Of a stretch of DNA of 64,000 bases, positions 15,829-24,116 are shown piece after piece. The stretch spans positions 806,001 through 870,000 of the forward strand of contig NZ_CP051293.1 of the NCBI RefSeq assembly GCF_013170805.1. Reading direction: 5' to 3'. The translations under genes were made by a program, and so were the position numbers. The notes under the pieces are model-generated. The model saw nothing but the letters and a program-made list of their open reading frames with translations. It had not been told where the DNA came from and did not search any database. This stretch comes from Mesorhizobium sp. NZP2077 (GTDB lineage: Bacteria; Pseudomonadota; Alphaproteobacteria; Rhizobiales; Rhizobiaceae). Position 1 is the first letter of the stretch. Every line of letters starts with the position of its first letter.

Positions 15829-16359
15829 TCACATGGCCTTCAGACGGCGGACATCGGCGGGCGTGGCCCGGCGGTCGATGATCGTGCGACCCAGCGCATC
15901 CAGCATCCTGAAACGGCCGTTCTCGATCTTCTCGGTCAAGCCGTCGGGGTGCGTGACGGTGATCTTGTTGCCGCTCACGTCGACCTTGTCACCGGTCGTG
16001 GCATTGACGTGGCTGGCGCCCTGGTCGCTCTGGCCATTGCTGGATCCCGAGCCGCTACCATCGCCATCTGTTCCGGAACTGCCGCCGTTTCCATTGCCGT
16101 TGCCACTATTGCCGCCGCCGCTGTTACCACCGTTGCCACTGTTTCCGCCGTTACCGCTATTCCCGCCGCCGTTACCGCTATTGCCGTTGCCGCCACTGTT
16201 GCCGCCGCCATTGCCGCCCTTGGCGGCCTGTGCGGTGGCAGTGTCGATCCCGGGGGCGGAGCCGTGCAGGGAAATTCGATAGGGGATGATGGTCAACGCC
16301 AGAGCAGCCGCCGAAACGAGCGTCAGCCGGCGACAACGGGCCGTGATCGATCCGTGCAT
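15829..16359 (-). CDS. Exported Gly/Asn/Ser-rich repeat protein
   Basis: A 176-residue protein. A basic N-terminus (MHGSITARCRR) and hydrophobic segment (LTLVSAAALALTIIPY) suggest an exported or anchored product. Residues 47-95 are a low-complexity run of GGN, SGN and NGN triplets. The C-terminal 70 residues form a small folded-looking domain (VDVSGNKITVTHPDGLTEKIENGRFRMLDALGRTIIDRRAT). The start at 16359 has a GGAG site; the longer upstream frame lacks one. No function is recognised; a flexible linker to an envelope domain is likely. Confidence 0.75.
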   Translation of the reverse strand: MHGSITARCRRLTLVSAAALALTIIPYRISLHGSAPGIDTATAQAAKGGNGGGNSGGNGNSGNGGGNSGNGGNSGNGGNSGGGNSGNGNGNGGSSGTDGDGSGSGSSNGQSDQGASHVNATTGDKVDVSGNKITVTHPDGLTEKIENGRFRMLDALGRTIIDRRATPADVRRLKAM

Positions 16360-16750
16360 CCCTGATCTCCGTCGCTTGAGCCGGCGCGCCCACCCCAACG
16401 TTGCAACCAGCAACATCGCCGAAAGATGTAGTGACCGGAAGCGACCTCCGACCGTTGCGGTTGTCCTCCAGGACCTTTGCCCGCGCAAGATTGGACCAAA
16501 GTCTGAGGTGCGCCTGAGCAAGTTGCCTCGCCCCGGGTATTGGAGCTTGTATGATGTCACGCCCTCGATCGTCGCCATCACCAGGCAGGGCGGCGGCAAG
16601 ATCGCGGTCTGATCTCGGGCGCCGGTTTGCAGCCTTGGGAGGGGTTTCGGTTCCCGAATGCCCCTCCTTCTCGGCATGAAGCCCATTCAAGCTCCGGGAA
16701 AGATTGCCAATTTACAGGTGGCGCCCTAACTCCTCCTTCAGGAGACCGCC

Positions 16751-16975
16751 TTGTCGAAGTCCGTCTATGATCGTGGCCTGCTGAAGCCCGGCGACATCGC
16801 CAGGCTGCAGCGCGTCTTTGACGAAGCTTGCCTCAGGCGCGAAGCCCACCCAGATTCGCCGGAAGCGCGCGAAATCGCCCTGACCCTGCTGGCGCTCCAC
16901 AATGCCGGTATGGTCGACGAGGAAATGCTGACGGACGCCGTCGGTTTCCGCCGGCTGGAGCCGAAATCGGCCTGA
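16751..16975 (+). CDS. Conserved-looking small hypothetical protein (74 aa, TTG start)
   Basis: A 74-residue soluble protein (MSKSVYDRGLLKPGDIARLQ, then helices with LRREAHPDSPEAREIALTLLALHNAGMVDEEMLTDAV). The TTG start has AGGAG at 7-8 bases. The pattern of amphipathic helices and typical codon use support a real gene. No catalytic or binding motif is visible. It stands alone between the Gly-rich gene and the convergent monooxygenase gene. Confidence 0.7.
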   Translation: MSKSVYDRGLLKPGDIARLQRVFDEACLRREAHPDSPEAREIALTLLALHNAGMVDEEMLTDAVGFRRLEPKSA

Positions 16976-17021
16976 GATCGAGAGCCGCTTCCGTGCCACC
17001 GAAGCCGCCGGCTTGAACCGA

Positions 17022-18212
17022 TCAGCGAGAGGCGCGCGGCTGGTGAGGTTCGGCACCGGCGATCCGCCTGGCGATCGCCTTGCCCAATATGCCGGCATTG
17101 GCAAAGCAGCCGCGAATGCTCGGCCGCATGCCGGTGAACCACAGGCCGGGCAGTTTCGGATCGGCGTCGCCGCCGTTGAAGAGTGGCACCCCCTTGCTGT
17201 CGAGCACGCCGAGACTGCCGACCATGCGCTCCAGCCCGGTGCGGTAGCCGGTTGCGGCAATGACGATATCGGGATCGATCAGGCGGCCATTGGCCAGGAT
17301 CACGCCTTCGCGGCTGAACTCGCGTATCGCCGGCACCACGGTGATCTTGCCCGATTTGATGGCGTCGACGGCGCCGTCGTCCGCGGCAATCGCGGTGTAG
17401 TCGGAGGTCAGGCGGCTGGCGCCGCCCGACGGCGCGGGCGGCATGCCGAATTTGGTCAGATCGCCGAAAACTAGGCGCTGCGTCGCGGCGATCGCCGCAT
17501 CGGCGACGCGCAGCGGCAGGCGCGCCATGAGCGGCGAGAGCCGGTGCACGGCGATCTTGCCGATCCGCTTGGGCAGCAGGGCGGGGCCATTGCGGGCCGA
17601 CAGCCAGAGAGCAGCCATATCCACGCCAGCCAGATGATTGAGGGCGTCGAAGCCCGAATTGCCGGCGCCGACGACCAGCACCTTCTTGCCGGCATAGGAC
17701 TTGGCGTCGCCAAAATCCGCCGAATGGATGATCCGTCCGGCGAAAGCCTGCATGCCCTTCCACTGCGGTGTGAACGGTTCCTTGTCGCGGCCGGTGGCGA
17801 CGACGACATGACGCGCCAGGCGCGAGCCGGCACTGGTGCGCACGGCCCAATGGTCGCCCCTGAACACGATGGTCTCGACGGCGACGCCGAACTCCACCGG
17901 CAGCCGATTCGCCTCGCGGAAATCGTTCATATGGCGGATCACGACATTCCTGGGTGGAAAGGCTGGCGTATCCCCGGGATAGGTAAGGCCGGGCAGTGCC
18001 GAGAGATCGCGATGGGTGTTGAGATGCAGTTGCTGGTGCCGCCGATGCCAAGGTTCGGCCAGCCGGCTCTCCTTTTCCAGGATCGCCGTCGGCACGCCGG
18101 CCTTGATCAAAGCCTGCGCGACAGCCAGTCCGGCGGCGCCGGCGCCAATGACTATCGCCGGCTCGATCGCCACCAACTGCTCCACCATCGATCTGGTCGT
18201 CGTATCAGCCAT
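17022..18212 (-). CDS. Flavin-containing NAD(P)H-dependent monooxygenase-like protein
   Basis: A 396-residue oxidoreductase. The FAD-binding GxGxxG (VIGAGAAGLAVAQ) lies near residue 21, the NAD(P)-binding motif (VVGAGNSGFD) near residue 185 and the ATG motif (DIVIAATGYRTGLERM) near residue 315. The FMO fingerprint region (GDAKSYAGKKVLVVGAG) is also present. This layout is seen in YUCCA-like and other class B flavoprotein monooxygenases, which oxygenate soft nucleophiles or keto acids. The substrate is not inferable and there is no operon partner. Confidence 0.9.
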   Translation of the reverse strand: MADTTTRSMVEQLVAIEPAIVIGAGAAGLAVAQALIKAGVPTAILEKESRLAEPWHRRHQQLHLNTHRDLSALPGLTYPGDTPAFPPRNVVIRHMNDFREANRLPVEFGVAVETIVFRGDHWAVRTSAGSRLARHVVVATGRDKEPFTPQWKGMQAFAGRIIHSADFGDAKSYAGKKVLVVGAGNSGFDALNHLAGVDMAALWLSARNGPALLPKRIGKIAVHRLSPLMARLPLRVADAAIAATQRLVFGDLTKFGMPPAPSGGASRLTSDYTAIAADDGAVDAIKSGKITVVPAIREFSREGVILANGRLIDPDIVIAATGYRTGLERMVGSLGVLDSKGVPLFNGGDADPKLPGLWFTGMRPSIRGCFANAGILGKAIARRIAGAEPHQPRASR

Positions 18213-18652
18213 TCACTCTCAAACCCATTCAATCGCTGCAGCATCCGACAGGTTCGCAGGACGCTGTAACCGTTTGATCGCGCGCAAACCCATACAGCGG
18301 ATCGGTACCGGTTGCCGGGGCCCTGCGCCGGGCCGCGCTTGCGCTCCAGAGCATTGCGCCGCCAAGCGGAAACAACTTCCATCGCAGAAATGCGGCCAAA
18401 ACAACGACATGGAGCGGGATGCCCGCTTCTGTCCGAAACCATGCAGCCCTATATGGCATATCCGCGGCATCGGCGATAATCAGGTCGCGGCAATGTGATT
18501 GATTCGAGCTCCGGGGGCTGGCGGATCTCGTTACCGACGCAGGAATTCCAAATCGCAGCGATTTTGGTTTCCCGCGAAAAATCAGGACGCCGTGGCGCGT
18601 CCAGCGTGTCGAAAGGCACGTCGCGCCACAGACGGCACGCGGAATCTCGACC
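18213..18652. other. 440-bp spacer without a convincing gene
   Basis: The interval lies between divergent genes. Open frames here lack ribosome-binding sites and protein-like composition. A short G/C-rich inverted segment (GGGGCCCTGCGCCGGGCC, near 18317) is the only structure noted. It presumably holds both promoters. Confidence 0.5.
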
Positions 18653-19690
18653 ATGCCCTCCTTGCGGATTTCTTTCGATAACATCCTCGAGGGCGCCTCG
18701 CCCAAGGTCGAGCGCCAGGCGCTGACGCATGTCGAACGGCTGGCGATTGTCCGCCGCCATGGCGATTTCTCGCTCGCCTATTCCACCGCCGTGCAAGCCA
18801 AGCTTTCCTATTTTGGCGACGCCGACGGCTACATCGCTTTCGGCACCAAGATGAAACATCATTTCGCGCTTGGCGACCCAGTGGCGGCAACGGCCCGGCG
18901 ACCCTATTACATCAGACGCTTCGTCGAGACCGCCGGTGACCCGTGGTTCGTGCAGATCGGCGAGGAGACCGCACGTGTGCTGGCCGGGCTCGGCTACAAG
19001 GTCAACCGGCTGGGCATCGACACCCGTCTCGTCCTGCCCGAGCATGATTTTTCCGGCAAGCGCAACGAGACCGTGCGCTATTCCGAGCGCTGGCTCTCGA
19101 AGAAAGGCTTTTCGTTCGAGGAAGACAAGCGGACGGTATTCCTCGACGAAATCGCCCGGCTGTCCGAAAACTGGCGCAGCGACCGCATCGTCAAGCGCTG
19201 GGAGATGGGCTTCCTCAACCGCCGGTTCCACGACCAGCTCGGCACCGACATGCGCCGCTTCGTCCTGCATGGTCCCGAGGGTGAGCTGATCGCCCTGCTC
19301 GATTTCGATCCGATTTTTCGCGATGGCAAGGTCATCGGCTACACCACCGCCTTCAAGCGCAAGCATATCGATGCCTCGCCGCACGCCGAGATCGGCCTGA
19401 CCAAATTCGCCGTCGACCGGTTTCGCGAAGAGGGCATGGAGGTGGTGACGCTTGGCCTGTCGCCGCTTGTCGACGTCGCCCCCAGCGGATTTGCCGAAAG
19501 CGACTTCTGGCGCAATGCTTTTCAGCGCGCCTACGATTCGCCATGGGTCAATCGCCGCCGGTTCAACCTGCAGGGCCAAGCGGCATTCAAGCGCCGTTTT
19601 CATGGCATGGAAGAGCCGGTCTACATCGCCTTTCGCAAGGGGACCTATATCGAGATGCTGGGGCTGCTCCGGCTGGTCAAGGCGATCTAG
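18653..19690 (+). CDS. DUF2156 protein (phosphatidylglycerol lysyltransferase C-terminal-like domain)
   Basis: A 345-residue cytosolic protein with the GNAT-like DUF2156 fold found at the C-terminus of MprF aminoacyl-PG synthases. Typical segments are GDFSLAYSTAVQAKLSYFG, GYIAFGTKMKHHFALGDP, VNRLGIDTRLVLP, ERWLSKKGF, LIALLDFDPIF, DASPHAEIGLTKFAVDRF and the terminal RRFNLQGQAAFKRRFHGMEEPVYIAF. MprF's membrane flippase half is absent. A role in amino-acyl transfer to lipids is only a family-based guess. Confidence 0.82.
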   Translation: MPSLRISFDNILEGASPKVERQALTHVERLAIVRRHGDFSLAYSTAVQAKLSYFGDADGYIAFGTKMKHHFALGDPVAATARRPYYIRRFVETAGDPWFVQIGEETARVLAGLGYKVNRLGIDTRLVLPEHDFSGKRNETVRYSERWLSKKGFSFEEDKRTVFLDEIARLSENWRSDRIVKRWEMGFLNRRFHDQLGTDMRRFVLHGPEGELIALLDFDPIFRDGKVIGYTTAFKRKHIDASPHAEIGLTKFAVDRFREEGMEVVTLGLSPLVDVAPSGFAESDFWRNAFQRAYDSPWVNRRRFNLQGQAAFKRRFHGMEEPVYIAFRKGTYIEMLGLLRLVKAI

Positions 19691-19721
19691 ATCGTCGGCG
19701 TGTCAGCGTGCCTTTGCCCTG

Positions 19722-20483
19722 TCAGTTCCGCAGCCGGTAGCCGGTCTTGAAGATCCAGGCGACGATTGCGATGCAGACGGCCAGGAAGACCAGCGTCATG
19801 CCAAGGCTGATGCCGACCGATACGTCGGACTTGCCGTAAAAGCTCCAGCGGAAGCCGCTGATCAGGTACACCACTGGATTGAACAACGTGATCGTCTTCC
19901 AGATGCCGGGCAGCATGTTGATCGAATAGAAGCTGCCGCCCAGAAAAGTCAGCGGCGTGATGATCAGCAGCGGCACCAGTTGCAGCTGCTCGAAGCTTTT
20001 CGCCCAGATGCCGATGATGAAGCCGAACAGGCTGAAGGTCATCGCCGTCAGCACCAGGAAGGCGACCATCCAGAACGGATGCAGGATGGTGAGCGGCACG
20101 AACAGCGAGGCGGTGGCCAGGATGATCAGGCCGAGGATGATCGATTTGGTGGCGGCACCGCCGACATAGGCGATGACGATCTCCAGGTAGGAGACCGGCG
20201 CCGACAGCAATTCGTAGATCGAGCCGACGAATTTCGGGAAGTAGATGGCGAAGGAGGCGTTGGAAATCGACTGCGTCAGCAGCGACAGCATGATCAGCCC
20301 CGGCACGATGAAGGCACCGTAGCTGATACCGTCGATCTCGGTGATGCGCGAGCCGATGGCCGAGCCGAAGACGACGAAATAGAGCGATGTCGAAATGACC
20401 GGCGAGACGATGCTCTGCAGCACGGTGCGGAATGCACGCGCCATTTCCATCCGATAGATAGCCCAGACCGCGCGCAGGTTCAT
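19722..20483 (-). CDS. ABC-2 type permease, YadH-like
   Basis: A 253-residue membrane protein with six membrane helices and no large periplasmic loop. Recognisable ABC-2 features are [18 protein letters not shown], the [24 protein letters not shown] helix and [22 protein letters not shown]. It overlaps the ATPase gene by 4 bases (ATGA) and forms an exporter with it. The pair resembles E. coli YadGH and polysaccharide/drug exporters; the cargo is unknown. Confidence 0.92.
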   Translation of the reverse strand: MNLRAVWAIYRMEMARAFRTVLQSIVSPVISTSLYFVVFGSAIGSRITEIDGISYGAFIVPGLIMLSLLTQSISNASFAIYFPKFVGSIYELLSAPVSYLEIVIAYVGGAATKSIILGLIILATASLFVPLTILHPFWMVAFLVLTAMTFSLFGFIIGIWAKSFEQLQLVPLLIITPLTFLGGSFYSINMLPGIWKTITLFNPVVYLISGFRWSFYGKSDVSVGISLGMTLVFLAVCIAIVAWIFKTGYRLRN

Positions 20484-21406
20484 GCGTCTTTCCTCACCAG
20501 ATTGACGAAGATCTCCTCGAGCGAGCTGTTTTGCGTGTCGATGTCGCGGAACTGGATACCGCCGGCCTCGAGGTCACGGATCAGTGAGGCGACGCCCGGC
20601 CGCTCGGCCTGGTTGTCATAGGTGTAGGTCAGCTGCCCGCCATCCGCCGACAGTTCCAGCGCGTAGCGCGAGAAGGCTTCCGGAATGGCGGTCAGCGGAC
20701 TGCGCAATTCCAGCACCAGCCGCTTGCGGCCGAGCTTGCGCATCAGTTCGGCCTTGTTCTCGACCAGGATAATCTCGCCGCGGTTGATGACGCCGACGCG
20801 GTCGGCCATCGCCTCGGCCTCCTCGATATAGTGGGTGGTGAGGATGATGGTGACGCCATCCTCGCGCAGCCGGCGCACCATCTCCCACATGTCCTGGCGC
20901 AGCTCGACATCGACGCCCGCCGTCGGCTCGTCGAGGAACAAGATGCGCGGCTCGTGCGAAAGCGCCTTGGCAATCATCAGCCTGCGCTTCATGCCGCCCG
21001 ACAGCGTGATCGCCTTGGCGTCCTTCTTGTCCCACAGCGACAGGTCCCGCAGCACTTTCTCGACAAAGGCCGGGTTGGCCGGCTTGCCGAACAGGCCGCG
21101 GCTGTAATTGACCGTCGCCCAGACGCTCTCGAAGGCGTCGACGGTCAGTTCCTGCGGCACCAGGCCGATCAGGCGGCGCGCGGCGCGATAGTCCTTGCTG
21201 ATGTCGTGGCCGTCGACGGTGACGGTGCCGGTCGAGCGGTTGACGATGCCGCAGACGATCGAGATCAGCGTCGTCTTGCCGGCGCCGTTGGGCCCAAGCA
21301 GCGCGAAGATCTCGCCGCGCTGGATGTCGAGATTGACTTCCTTGAGCGCGGTGAAACCGGTGGCGTAGGTCTTGGAGACCCCGGAAATGGACAGAACGGA
21401 GGGCAT
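20480..21406 (-). CDS. ABC transporter ATP-binding protein, YadG-like
   Basis: A 308-residue ATPase. Walker A is GPNGAGKTT, the signature is [15 protein letters not shown], Walker B is [12 protein letters not shown] and the switch His lies in [14 protein letters not shown]. The start at 21406 ([10 protein letters not shown]) fits family length; the frame opens further upstream only from a TTG. It is paired with the permease gene downstream. Its divergent neighbour is the cytochrome bd oxidase operon; it is not a CydDC-type exporter. Confidence 0.93.
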   Translation of the reverse strand: MPSVLSISGVSKTYATGFTALKEVNLDIQRGEIFALLGPNGAGKTTLISIVCGIVNRSTGTVTVDGHDISKDYRAARRLIGLVPQELTVDAFESVWATVNYSRGLFGKPANPAFVEKVLRDLSLWDKKDAKAITLSGGMKRRLMIAKALSHEPRILFLDEPTAGVDVELRQDMWEMVRRLREDGVTIILTTHYIEEAEAMADRVGVINRGEIILVENKAELMRKLGRKRLVLELRSPLTAIPEAFSRYALELSADGGQLTYTYDNQAERPGVASLIRDLEAGGIQFRDIDTQNSSLEEIFVNLVRKDA

Positions 21407-21646
21407 GGCTGAAAACGGCTGCCTGAAAGAGGTCCCCTGATATAGGCCGAATGTCGGAGCGTGCAACCGGAAGTCAATGGTGCTGCTGACAGTTCTGGAC
21501 AGCCAGTGCGGCAGGGACTGGGGATGTGCCTGGTGCAGCCGGTAAAATTGTCCTGTGGCGTTCAGCCTCGCGGCGGGACGCCGCTTTGACCTGAACCCGC
21601 TTCGGGCCTACTCTCCGCCTAGTACTTGCAGCAGCCGGAGCCCGCC

Positions 21647-23008
21647 ATGGACCCGCTCATACTGTCGCGCATCCAGTTCGGCGCGAATATCTCGTTTCAT
21701 ATTCTGTTTCCGACGATCACCATTGCCCTTGGCTGGGTGCTGCTGTTCTTCAAGCTGCGCTACAACGCGACCAATGATTCCGCCTGGATGCGCGCCTATT
21801 TCACCTGGGTGAAGGTGTTCGCGCTGTCCTTCGCCATGGGCGTGGTTTCGGGCGTCACCATGAGCTTCCAGTTCGGCACCAACTGGCCGGGCTATATGGA
21901 AAAGGTTGGCAACATTGCCGGGCCGCTGCTGGCCTACGAAATCCTGACCGCCTTCTTCCTCGAAGCGGCCTTCCTCGGCATCATGCTGTTCGGCTTCCGC
22001 CGCGTCTCCAACCGCGTTCACACGCTGGCGACGGTGCTGGTCGCCGGCGGCACCACCGTCTCCGCCTTCTGGATCATCGCGCTGAATTCCTGGATGCAGA
22101 CGCCGGCCGGCTTCGAGATGCGCGATGGCGTCGCGCACGCCGTCGACTGGTGGGCTGTTGTCTTCAACCCGTCCATGCCCTACCGGCTGGTCCACATGCT
22201 GCTTGCCTCGGGTCTCACGGTGTCATTCCTGATATCAGGCCTGTCGGCGCTACGTTATCTCAACGGCGACCGCTCGGAATCGATGTGGAAGGCCCTGCGC
22301 ACCGGCGTCTTCACCGCCGCGGTCCTGATCCCCATCCAGATCCTTGCCGGCGACCAGCACGGGCTGAACACGCTGGAGCACCAGCCGCAGAAGATCGCTG
22401 CGATGGAGGCTAACTGGAACACCGGCCCCAACGTGCCGCTGGTGCTGTTCGCGCTGCCCGATGAGGCGACCAAGGAAAACAAATTCGAGATCGCCATTCC
22501 CGACGGCGCCAGCCTGGTGCTCAGGCACTCGACCAGCGGCGTGGTGCCGGGGCTCAACGACTATCCCGGCAACCATCCGCCGGTCTTCCCGCTGTTCTGG
22601 AGCTTCCGCATCATGGTCGGCACCGGCCTTTTGATGCTCGCCGTCTCCTGGTCCGCCGCCTTCTTCCTCAAGCGCCGGCATAGCCTGCCGAAGCCGCTCG
22701 CCATGCTGATGGTGCCGATGGCGCTGTCAGGCTGGCTGGCGACGCTGGCTGGCTGGTACACGACCGAGATCGGCCGCCAGCCCTGGCTGGTGACTGGCGT
22801 GCTAAAAACCGCCGATGCCGTCGGCCCGGTGGCGGTCAGCCATGTCGCGCTGACGCTCGCCATCTACCTTATCCTCTACGTGCTGTTGCTGATCGCCTAT
22901 CTCGGCGTGCTGGTGCATCTGGCGCTGAAGGCGGCCAAGGATGGCGACGCCTCGCCGCTGCCGGGTGTTATGAAGGCAGCCATGTCGCAGCCGGCGGCGG
23001 GGGAGTAA
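21647..23008 (+). CDS. cioA: Cytochrome bd-type quinol oxidase subunit I, cyanide-insensitive type
   Basis: A 453-residue membrane subunit that oxidises quinol and reduces oxygen with hemes b558, b595 and d. It begins MDPLILSRIQFGANISFH with the heme-ligand His18. VHMLLASGL (second His), the quinol loop motif GDQHGLNTLEHQPQKIAAME and GWYTTEIGRQPW near the C-terminus are present. The Q-loop is short, which matches CIO-type rather than E. coli CydA (about 520 residues). GGAG lies 6 bases before the ATG. The subunit II gene follows after 4 bases. It allows respiration at low oxygen or under cyanide or nitric oxide stress. Confidence 0.95.
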   Translation: MDPLILSRIQFGANISFHILFPTITIALGWVLLFFKLRYNATNDSAWMRAYFTWVKVFALSFAMGVVSGVTMSFQFGTNWPGYMEKVGNIAGPLLAYEILTAFFLEAAFLGIMLFGFRRVSNRVHTLATVLVAGGTTVSAFWIIALNSWMQTPAGFEMRDGVAHAVDWWAVVFNPSMPYRLVHMLLASGLTVSFLISGLSALRYLNGDRSESMWKALRTGVFTAAVLIPIQILAGDQHGLNTLEHQPQKIAAMEANWNTGPNVPLVLFALPDEATKENKFEIAIPDGASLVLRHSTSGVVPGLNDYPGNHPPVFPLFWSFRIMVGTGLLMLAVSWSAAFFLKRRHSLPKPLAMLMVPMALSGWLATLAGWYTTEIGRQPWLVTGVLKTADAVGPVAVSHVALTLAIYLILYVLLLIAYLGVLVHLALKAAKDGDASPLPGVMKAAMSQPAAGE

Positions 23009-23012
23009 GAAA

Positions 23013-24017
23013 ATGACCTTCGACTGGCCAACCGCGCTTCCCCTGATCTTCGCCGGCCTGATGGGCCTCGCCATCCTGATCTACGTCATCCTCGACGGCT
23101 TCGATCTCGGCATCGGCATCCTGTTCGCCGTGGCGGACGATGCCGAGCAGGATACGATGATCGCGGCGATCGGTCCGTTCTGGGATGCCAACGAGACCTG
23201 GCTGGTGCTGGCCGTCGGCCTGCTGCTGGTCGCCTTTCCCCTGGCGCATGGCGTCATCCTGACCGCGCTCTACATTCCGGTCTTCGTGCTGCTGGTCGGG
23301 CTAATCCTGCGCGGCGTCGCGTTCGACTTCCGCGCCAAGGTGCCGAGCGGCAAGAAACACCGCTGGAACCGCATTTTCTTCCTGGGTTCGGTCATCGCCT
23401 CGCTGGCGCAGGGCTATATGCTGGGCGTCTATGTGCTCGGCCTCGATGTCGGCTTCGGCGGCATGGCGTTCGGCGCGCTGGTGGCGTTCTGCCTGGCCGC
23501 GGCCTACGCGGCGATGGGCGCCGCCTGGGTGATCTACAAAACCGAAGGCGAGTTGCAGAAGAAGGCGGTGCGCTGGCTGCGCACCGCACTGGTGCTGACC
23601 GCGCTCGGCATGGTGGCGGTATCGCTGGCGACGCCCTTCGCCAGCCCGCGCATTTTCGCCAAATGGTTCGTCTGGCCGGAAATGCTGTATCTCTCGCCGC
23701 TGCCGATCCTGTCGGCGTTTTTGTTCCTGTGGCTGTGGCGGCAGACCTTCCATCTGCCGAAGCCCGACGACCGCCATGCGCTGACGCCGTTCCTGACGCT
23801 GGCCGCCATCTTCGCACTCGGCTTTGCCGGTCTTGCCTGGTCGTTCTATCCGTTCGTGGTGCCCGACAAGCTGACCATCTGGCAGGCAGCGTCGGCGACC
23901 GAAAGCCTGGCCATCATCCTGGCCGGCACGGTCGTCGTGCTGCCGGTCATCATCTTCTATTCCTTCTATGCCTACCGGGTGTTCGGCGGCAAAGCGACGG
24001 ACCTGACTTACGACTGA
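23013..24017 (+). CDS. cioB: Cytochrome bd-type quinol oxidase subunit II
   Basis: A 334-residue subunit with eight or so membrane helices. It starts with the family hallmark ILIYVILDGFDLGIGILF. The WDANETWLVLAVGLLLVAFPLAHG stretch and FYSFYAYRVF end are typical. It lies four bases after subunit I, so the two are co-translated. No cydX-like small gene is seen after it, as expected for the CIO group. A palindromic repeat follows directly and may end the transcript. Confidence 0.95.
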   Translation: MTFDWPTALPLIFAGLMGLAILIYVILDGFDLGIGILFAVADDAEQDTMIAAIGPFWDANETWLVLAVGLLLVAFPLAHGVILTALYIPVFVLLVGLILRGVAFDFRAKVPSGKKHRWNRIFFLGSVIASLAQGYMLGVYVLGLDVGFGGMAFGALVAFCLAAAYAAMGAAWVIYKTEGELQKKAVRWLRTALVLTALGMVAVSLATPFASPRIFAKWFVWPEMLYLSPLPILSAFLFLWLWRQTFHLPKPDDRHALTPFLTLAAIFALGFAGLAWSFYPFVVPDKLTIWQAASATESLAIILAGTVVVLPVIIFYSFYAYRVFGGKATDLTYD

Positions 24018-24028
24018 GGCGCCGGCTG

Positions 24029-24112
24029 TCTCTTTGTTTAGACGCAACTCCCAAGGGAAAGCGCAATGCGCTTTTCCCGGGAAAACCGGGTCCCACTTTT
24101 CCTGGAATTGCT
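24029..24112. repeat. Rhizobial intergenic palindromic repeat, copy 2
   Basis: CTCTTTGTTTAGACGCAA ... AAGGGAAAGCGCAATGCGCTTTTCCCGGGAAAACCG ... CCTGGAATTGCT matches the second part of 15626-15715 with small differences. The inner GCGCAATGCGC and TTTCCCGGGAAA are palindromic. It lies between the convergent cioB and regulator genes. Confidence 0.8.
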
Positions 24113-24116
24113 GGTT

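Noticed and set aside
16078..16215. CRISPR or non-coding microsatellite
   Set aside because: The units keep a Gly/Asn/Ser reading frame inside a gene with start, signal-like segment and folded C-terminus.
19452..20621. 389-aa plus-strand open frame over the 3' end of DUF2156 and the ABC permease
   Set aside because: Crosses two real genes on different strands; Asp/Gln/Arg-rich low-information sequence.
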